From: Pseudolysinimonas sp051954455
GTDB lineage: Bacteria > Actinomycetota > Actinomycetes > Actinomycetales > Microbacteriaceae
DNA length: 64,000 nucleotides
Assembly: GCF_051954455.1 (NCBI RefSeq)
Contig: NZ_JBQCHS010000014.1
Location: 50,604-114,603, forward strand
Direction: 5' to 3'
The notes under the pieces are model-generated. The model did not search any database and had not been told where the DNA came from. It saw nothing but the letters and a program-made list of their open reading frames with translations. Shown in pieces: positions 58,723-64,000 of this stretch; within the stretch, counting starts at the first letter, position 1, and each line of letters starts with the position of its first letter. Made by a program: the position numbers and the translations under genes.

Positions 58723-60253
58723 CGTCGCCGCCTCCCTGCGCGATGAGCGCGAGGAGCTGGTCGGGGGTGAGCTGCTCGCCGTCGACCACGCCGACGACCT
58801 CGCGCTCGCGCAGCACCACGATGCGGTCGCTCAATCGCAGCACCTCCTCCAGTTCCGCTGAGATGAACACGACCGACATGCCGTTCTCCGCCAGCGACAC
58901 GATCTGACGCTGGATCTCGGCCTTCGCCCCGACGTCGATCCCGCGCGTCGGCTCGTCGAGGATGAGGAGCCGCGGCGCGAGCGCGAGCCACCGGGCCAGC
59001 AGCACCTTCTGCTGGTTGCCGCCGGACAGCGTGCCGGCGGCCGCGTCCGGGTCCGCGGGGATGACCCCGAGGGCCTCGATGTAGCTCACGGCCAGCTCGC
59101 GCTGCCGTGCGCGCGACATCCGATGCCGCCAGCCGAGCTGCCCCTGCAGACCGAGCAGGATGTTCTCCAGGACGGTCAGCTGCCCGATGATCCCCTCGGA
59201 CTTCCGGTCCTCCGAGGAGTAGACCGCCCCGGCCGAGATCGCCGCTCGGGGCGACGTCGCCCGGAGCGCCCGCCCCTCGACGCGGAGGCTGCCGCGATCG
59301 GGGCGGTCCACGCCGGCGAGGAGCCGGGCGGCATCGGTGCGACCCGACCCGAGGAGCCCCGCGAACCCCACGATCTCCCCCTCGCGCACGACGAGGTCGA
59401 AGGGCGCGATCCGCGGTGCGCGCCCGAGACCGGTCGCCTCGGCGACCACACGGGCGTCGCCGCCCTGCTCCTCACGATCCCGATCGTCGAGGTCGTCGAG
59501 CGTCGCCGCCGTCGTGCCGAGCATGCGCTCCACGAGCTCGATGCGGAGGATGTCGGACGTCAGGTACTCGCCGACCAGCCGACCGTTCCGGAGGATCGTC
59601 AGCCGGTCGGCGATCTCGTAGACCTGCTCGAGGAAATGCGAGATGAAGAGGATCGCGACCCCCTCGCGCTTGAGCGCGCGCATCACCGCGAAGAGCTGAG
59701 CGACCTCGTCCTGGTCGAGGCTCGAGGTCGGCTCGTCCAGCACGAGCACGTCGGGGCGTGTCCGGACGGCGCGGGCGATCGCGACGAGCTGCTGGATCGC
59801 CGGCGAGTGGCTCCGGAGGGACGACGCCGGATCGATGCGGATCCCGAGGTCCCCGAGCGCGGCATCCGCCATCCGACGCGTCGCGCGCCAGTCGATGCCG
59901 CCGAAGCGCCGCGGCTCGTCGCCGAGCATCACGTTCTCGGCGACCGAGAGCTCCGGGATGAGTTCGATCTCCTGGTACACGGCCCCGATGCCGGCGGCGA
60001 CGGCGTCCGCTGGTCGCGAGAACACCACCGGGCGCCCGCGGAGCAGGATCCGTCCGCCGTCGAGCGCCTGGGCGCCGGTGATGGCCCGGATCAGCGTCGA
60101 CTTGCCGGCCCCGTTCTCGCCCATCAGCGAGTGGACCTCGCCGGGGAACAGCCGCAGCGAGGCCTTCTCGAGGGCGACCTGGCCGACGAAGCGCACGTCG
60201 GCGTCGATCACCTCGAGCACCGGCGCTCCCGGCGATGCGGCGTCACCTGACAC
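58715..60253 (-). CDS. sugar ABC transporter ATP-binding protein, tandem NBD (second copy in the operon)
   Basis: 512 residues with two nucleotide-binding domains. NBD1: LMGENGAGKSTLIRAI (Walker A), SHSPAIQQLVAIARAV (signature region), VLVLDEPTSSLDQDEV (Walker B). NBD2: GFAGLLGSGRTDAARLL in place of a classical Walker A, LSGGNQQKVLLARWL (signature), LLILDEPTRGIDVGAKAE (Walker B). This is the RbsA/MglA/YtfR type. GTG start at 60253 with an AGGA site; it is the fourth transport gene, after both permeases, and about as long as the first ATPase of the operon. Confidence 0.93.
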   Translation of the reverse strand: MSGDAASPGAPVLEVIDADVRFVGQVALEKASLRLFPGEVHSLMGENGAGKSTLIRAITGAQALDGGRILLRGRPVVFSRPADAVAAGIGAVYQEIELIPELSVAENVMLGDEPRRFGGIDWRATRRMADAALGDLGIRIDPASSLRSHSPAIQQLVAIARAVRTRPDVLVLDEPTSSLDQDEVAQLFAVMRALKREGVAILFISHFLEQVYEIADRLTILRNGRLVGEYLTSDILRIELVERMLGTTAATLDDLDDRDREEQGGDARVVAEATGLGRAPRIAPFDLVVREGEIVGFAGLLGSGRTDAARLLAGVDRPDRGSLRVEGRALRATSPRAAISAGAVYSSEDRKSEGIIGQLTVLENILLGLQGQLGWRHRMSRARQRELAVSYIEALGVIPADPDAAAGTLSGGNQQKVLLARWLALAPRLLILDEPTRGIDVGAKAEIQRQIVSLAENGMSVVFISAELEEVLRLSDRIVVLREREVVGVVDGEQLTPDQLLALIAQGGGDDD

Positions 60254-60303
60254 GGCCCCGTCCTCACCTCGACCGGACACGAGACTAGCCGCCGAACCGC
60301 CGC

Positions 60304-61305
60304 CTACCGCCGTCGACGAGCGGCGATCGCGCGCTGGAACACCACGAAGATCAGGAGCATCACGCCGATGACGATGTAGGTCCACCACGAGTCGACGCTC
60401 ATGTAGGTGATGGCGATCTGGATCAGGCCGTAGACGAGCACCCCGACGAGCGAGCCGATGACGTATCCGCTTCCGCCCGTCAGGATCGTCCCGCCGATGA
60501 CGACGGCGGCGATCGCCTGCAGCTCCATGCCGAGCCCGGCGAGCGGGTTTCCCGACTGGGTGTACGAGGCGAACAGCACACCCGCGATCCCCGCGCACGT
60601 CCCGCTGATGAGGTAGACGAGGAACTTCGTGCGGGTCACCGCGAGGCCCATCAGCCGTGCGGACTGCTCGTTGCCGCCGACGGCGTAGACCGTGCGCCCG
60701 AATCGCGTGTAGTGGAACACCCAGAACGCGACCGCCACGAGGACCAGCGAGAGCACGACCCCGGGGGTCGTCGTCCAGTCGCCGAACCCCCAGGTCGTCC
60801 CGAGCAGCCAGCCGAGCGCCTCGTTGTTGATGGGGAGCGACTTCAGGCTCGTCACGTAGGCGAGGCCGCGGGCGAGGAACATGCCCGCGAGGGAGGCGAT
60901 GAACGGCTGGATGTCGAAGAACGCCACCATGACGCCCACCACCGCACCGATGACCGTGCCCGAGAGCACCATCAGCGGCAGGACGATCGGGGCCGGCCAC
61001 CCCGCGGCGAAGAGCTGGGCGCCGAGCAGCCCGCTGAACGCGATGACCGAGCCGACGGAGAGGTCGATCCCGCCGGTCAGGATCACGAACGTCATCCCGA
61101 CGGCGAGCACGATCAGGTAGGGATTGTTGTCGAACAGCGACGACAGCAGTCGGGGCGACACGAAGTCGCCGAAGACGGCCTGCCCGACGCCGAGCATGAG
61201 CACGAGGATCACGCACGCCGCGATGACCGGCAGCCAGGCGTTGAGGCGGTCGCGAAGCGCCCGCGAGCGACCGCCGAACCGGGAGGTCTCCACCGCCGCG
61301 GTCAC
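60304..61305 (-). CDS. yjfF: sugar ABC transporter permease, YjfF-like
   Basis: 333 residues, BPD_transp_2 family, about 8-10 membrane helices. LIVLAVGMTFVILTGGIDLSVGSVIAFSGLLGAQLF (about 60-95) is the RbsC-type signature, and GFGRTVYAVGGNEQSARLMGL-type EAA loop and GLGMELQAIAAVVIGGTILTGGSGYVIGSLVG follow. The FVILTGGIDLSVGSVIAF reading is closest to E. coli YjfF of the galactofuranose importer. GTG start overlapping the upstream permease stop by 4 bases. Confidence 0.92.
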   Translation of the reverse strand: MTAAVETSRFGGRSRALRDRLNAWLPVIAACVILVLMLGVGQAVFGDFVSPRLLSSLFDNNPYLIVLAVGMTFVILTGGIDLSVGSVIAFSGLLGAQLFAAGWPAPIVLPLMVLSGTVIGAVVGVMVAFFDIQPFIASLAGMFLARGLAYVTSLKSLPINNEALGWLLGTTWGFGDWTTTPGVVLSLVLVAVAFWVFHYTRFGRTVYAVGGNEQSARLMGLAVTRTKFLVYLISGTCAGIAGVLFASYTQSGNPLAGLGMELQAIAAVVIGGTILTGGSGYVIGSLVGVLVYGLIQIAITYMSVDSWWTYIVIGVMLLIFVVFQRAIAARRRR

Positions 61306-62357
61306 TTGGTCACCGCCGCGGTGGCGTCGAGAGCCGGGCCCACGGCCGGGACGGCCGATCGACGGCGTAGGCCGAGCAAGGCACGCACCCGCTGCGACTG
61401 CATGAGGCAGATGACGATCACGACCACGGCCTTGAAGACGGGGGTGACCGCCGGCGGGATGCCGAGGAAGGTGATCGATGTCGTGAGGGTCTGGATGATG
61501 AGGACCCCGACCACGGTCCCGGCGATCGAGAATTTCCCGCCGGCCAGCGAGGTGCCGCCGATCACGACTGCGAGGATCGCGTCCACCTCGATGTTGAGGC
61601 CCGCGTTGTTGGCGTCGGCGGCCATGATGTTCGAGCTGTAGAGGATGCCCGCCATCCCGGCCAGGAGCCCGGAGATCGCGTAGACCGACCAGATGATGCC
61701 GCGCGACTGCACCCCGGCGAGCCGGCTGGCCTCCGGGTTGATGCCCACCGCCTCCATCAGGACTCCGAGCGCCGTGCGGCGCACGACGAGGGCCACGCCC
61801 GCGACCACGACGGCCGCGATGAGGAACGCCACCGGCAGGCCCAGGACCACGCCCGAGGCGAAGGTCGCGTAGGGCGCGCTCGTCACCGTGGTGATCTGCC
61901 CCTTCGTGATGAGCATCGCGATGCCGCGGCCGGCGAACATCAGCAGCAGCGTGGCGATGATCGGCTGGATGCGGATGACCGACACCAGGAATCCGTTCCA
62001 CGCCCCGAGCACGAGCGTCACGAGCAGTCCGAGGGCCACGGCGATCGCGACGGTGCCGACGGATCCCGGCTGGGGGGAGGCCTCGATGAACGTCAGCGAG
62101 ACCGCCCCGGCGACCGCGAGGACCGCGCCGACGGAGAGGTCGATGCCGCGGGTCGCGATGACCAGGGTCATCCCGAGCGCCACCAACATCAGCTGGGAGC
62201 TGTTGCGGAGGATGTCGACGGTCGAGCCGTAGAGGGCGCCGTCCTTGATGGTGATGCTGAGGAAGCTCGGCCGGGAGACGGTGTTCAGCGCCACCAGGAG
62301 CACGAGGGCGACGACGGGCCAGAAGAGCCGATGGCGCACGATCCGCCGCGCGATCAC
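61302..62357 (-). CDS. sugar ABC transporter permease, YtfT-like
   Basis: 351 residues, BPD_transp_2 family. QLMLVALGMTLVIATRGIDLSVGAVLAVAGAVSLTFI (about 54-90) and LNIEVDAILAVVIGGTSLAGGKFSIAGTVVGVLII are the conserved blocks; the GMTLVIATxGIDLSVGAV form is closest to YtfT. The C-terminal 35 residues form an Arg/Ala-rich tail. GTG at 62357 overlaps the ATPase stop by 4 bases. With the YjfF-like permease it would form a heterodimeric channel. Confidence 0.92.
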   Translation of the reverse strand: MIARRIVRHRLFWPVVALVLLVALNTVSRPSFLSITIKDGALYGSTVDILRNSSQLMLVALGMTLVIATRGIDLSVGAVLAVAGAVSLTFIEASPQPGSVGTVAIAVALGLLVTLVLGAWNGFLVSVIRIQPIIATLLLMFAGRGIAMLITKGQITTVTSAPYATFASGVVLGLPVAFLIAAVVVAGVALVVRRTALGVLMEAVGINPEASRLAGVQSRGIIWSVYAISGLLAGMAGILYSSNIMAADANNAGLNIEVDAILAVVIGGTSLAGGKFSIAGTVVGVLIIQTLTTSITFLGIPPAVTPVFKAVVVIVICLMQSQRVRALLGLRRRSAVPAVGPALDATAAVTK

Positions 62358-63874
62358 GCGACCTTCTCCTCGGCGATCACGGCGACGATACGGTCCACGT
62401 CGATGTCCTCCTCGTTGACGACTTGGGCGATGATATGCCGGTCCCGGAGGACGTAGATGCGCTGCGAGATCCGCACGACCTCCTCGAGCTCCGACGAGAT
62501 GAAGAGCACGGCCACGCCCTCGGCGGCGAGGTCGGTGATGGCGCGCTGGATCTCCGCCTTGGCGCCGACGTCGATGCCGCGGGTGGGCTCGTCCAGGATG
62601 ATGAGCCGCGGCTCGGTGGCCAGCCAGCGGCCGAGCAGCACCTTCTGCTGGTTGCCGCCGGACAGGTTGCGGATGAGCGCCTCGGGGTCGGCGGGCTGGA
62701 CGCCGAGTGGGCCCATGTACCGCTCCACGATCGCGTCCTGCTGGGTCCGGCTGAGCGGACGCGCCCAGCCGCGCTGCGCCTGCACCGCGAGCACCAGGTT
62801 CTCGCGCACGGTGAGGTCACCGATGATGCCCTCGTTGCGCCGATCCTCCGAGGAGAAGGCGATCCGATGGGCGAGCGCGGCGCGGGGGCTGGTGAGGCGG
62901 ACCGGGCGGCCGTCGACCTCCGCACTGCCGGCGTCGGGGCGGTCCGCCCCGTAGAGCAGGCGGGCGAGCTCGGTGCGCCCCGATCCGAGCAGTCCGGCGA
63001 ACCCGACGATCTCGCCGGGCCGCAGCTCCACGGAGGCGTCGGTGACGGCGCCCTTGCGGCCGAGGCCCTGGACCCGGAGGACGGGGACCGCGGCGTCAGC
63101 GCCCCCGACGTGTTCCGCGCGATCCTCGATCGCCTCGAGCTGCGCGAGCTCTCGACCGAGCATCTTGGCGACGAGCTCGCGCGGGGGCAGCTCGGCGGTC
63201 TCGTACTCGCCGACCAGGCGCCCGTTGCGCAGGACGGTGATGCGATCGCAGAGCTCGTAGATCTGGTCGAGGAAGTGGGAGACGAAGAGGACGGCGACGC
63301 CGCTGTCGCGCATGCGGCGCACGACCGCGAACAGCTGCTCGACCTCGCCGCGGTCGAGGCTCGAGGTCGGCTCGTCGAGCACGAGGACCGTGCTCTGCGA
63401 CACGGTGGCGCGGGCGATGGCGATGAGCTGCTGCACCGCGATCGAGTGGGTCGACAGGAGCGACTTCGTGTCGATGTCGAGTCCGAGCACGTCGAGGGCC
63501 TCGCGCGCGGCGCGATGGGTGGCCTTCCAGTCGATCCCGACGACGGAACGCACCTCGCGCCCCAGCATGACGTTCTCGCCGACGCTCAGGTTGGTGCAGA
63601 GGTTGACCTCCTGGTACACCGTGGCGATGCCCGCGTTCTGGGCGTCCGCGGCGCTGGTGAAGCGTCGGGACTCCCCCGCCACGACGACGCGACCGGCGTC
63701 GATCGCGTACACGCCGGTCAGGGCCTTGATGAGCGTCGACTTGCCGGCGCCGTTCTCGCCCATCAGAGCGTGGATCTCCCCGGCACGGAGGACCAGATCG
63801 ACCCCGTCGAGGGCCTTCACCCCCGGGAAGGCGATGGTGATGTCGCGCAGCTCGGCGACGACCGTTGATGACAT
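62354..63874 (-). CDS. sugar ABC transporter ATP-binding protein, tandem NBD, YtfR-like
   Basis: 506 residues, first gene of the transport operon in this window. NBD1: LMGENGAGKSTLIKALTGVYAIDAG, TVYQEVNLCTNLSVGENVMLGRE, SIAVQQLIAIARATV and VLVLDEPTSSLDRGEV. NBD2: GLLGSGRTELARLLYG, LSGGNQQKVLLGRWL and IILDEPTRGIDVGAKAE. The CTNLSVGENVMLGRE Q-loop region is typical of YtfR-type galactofuranose/galactose importers. ATG at 63874. A periplasmic sugar-binding protein gene would normally lie just upstream, beyond the window. Confidence 0.94.
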   Translation of the reverse strand: MSSTVVAELRDITIAFPGVKALDGVDLVLRAGEIHALMGENGAGKSTLIKALTGVYAIDAGRVVVAGESRRFTSAADAQNAGIATVYQEVNLCTNLSVGENVMLGREVRSVVGIDWKATHRAAREALDVLGLDIDTKSLLSTHSIAVQQLIAIARATVSQSTVLVLDEPTSSLDRGEVEQLFAVVRRMRDSGVAVLFVSHFLDQIYELCDRITVLRNGRLVGEYETAELPPRELVAKMLGRELAQLEAIEDRAEHVGGADAAVPVLRVQGLGRKGAVTDASVELRPGEIVGFAGLLGSGRTELARLLYGADRPDAGSAEVDGRPVRLTSPRAALAHRIAFSSEDRRNEGIIGDLTVRENLVLAVQAQRGWARPLSRTQQDAIVERYMGPLGVQPADPEALIRNLSGGNQQKVLLGRWLATEPRLIILDEPTRGIDVGAKAEIQRAITDLAAEGVAVLFISSELEEVVRISQRIYVLRDRHIIAQVVNEEDIDVDRIVAVIAEEKVA

Positions 63875-63929
63875 GGATGCCCTCGGTTCGGACGCCGCGG
63901 CGCCCGCGGATGTGCGTGCCGCGCCGCGG

Positions 63930-64000
63930 GGAGGGGGGGGTGGGGTAAGTTATGTGGCGGGGGGAGGGGCGGGGGGGGCGCGGGGTGGTGGGAGGCCGGA
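63930..64000. other. G-rich low-complexity terminal stretch, probable contig-end artefact
   Basis: The last ~70 bases on the plus strand are almost pure G runs broken by a few T, A and C, with none of the codon structure or balanced G/C seen elsewhere. The expected sugar-binding protein gene does not begin here. Reads as low-quality sequence at a contig edge. Confidence 0.6.

Overview
The window is very GC-rich DNA (roughly 70% or more) with dense, tightly overlapping genes. Many genes start with GTG, and many start codons sit 6 to 8 bases after a TAnnnT box. Gene content is that of an actinobacterium: leaderless-type starts, a long Gly/Pro/Arg-rich IF-2, Eis-type acetyltransferase, Pr6Pr protein, CynX-type MFS carriers, and a DeoC/aldehyde dehydrogenase operon. 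The overall style fits Microbacteriaceae; I cannot name the genus. Nothing here looks like a prophage, plasmid, CRISPR array, rRNA or tRNA.

Layout. 1-6.3 kb: the 5' part of an acyl-CoA ligase, four coupled tiny acidic proteins, a solitary DarT-like protein, an MFS carrier, and a TetR regulator divergent from an aldo/keto reductase plus VOC gene with two operator-like palindromes between. 6.3-13.3 kb: PadR, ABC1/UbiB kinase, Eis acetyltransferase, a fifth small acidic protein, F420/FMN-type oxidoreductase, GH3 lipoprotein and a J-domain/NERD-like fusion. 13.3-23.6 kb: a DUF2207 membrane protein with an apparent frameshift, a PabC-like aminotransferase, Pr6Pr protein, SNF2 helicase, FAD-Rieske oxidoreductase and M20 peptidase. 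23.6-33 kb: an intergenic repeat island, the sorC-deoC-ALDH-short ALDH operon, GH4 glycosidase with BadF-type kinase, and a second CynX carrier.

32-45 kb: ribF, two small membrane proteins, truB and a TetR gene; a divergent EmrB/QacA-type exporter with a second pair of operator palindromes; then ketopantoate reductase, uridine-kinase-like protein, MutY, an RNB ribonuclease, small enzymes and an Fpg/Nei glycosylase. 43.9-50.1 kb: nusA-ylxR-infB-rbfA followed by a four-carbon acid sugar kinase. 50.2-53.2 kb: a ketosynthase lacking a catalytic histidine, convergent with an acyl-CoA ligase. 53.3-57.6 kb: HIT-phoH-ybeY-CNNM/CorC-era. 57.7-63.9 kb: a YtfRT/YjfF-like sugar ABC operon with two tandem-NBD ATPases and a LacI gene at its end. 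The last ~70 bases are G-rich and look like a poor-quality contig end.

Most notable are two intergenic elements, one after infB and one after ybeY. They share a 16-base core (14/16 identical) and a 9-bp inner hairpin with a GAA loop, inside long perfect outer stems of unrelated sequence. Others are a ketosynthase that has lost the NAH segment, a 22-bp divergent promoter with overlapping -10 boxes, two operator pairs with clear dyad rules, an orphan DarT, and a family of small acidic proteins.
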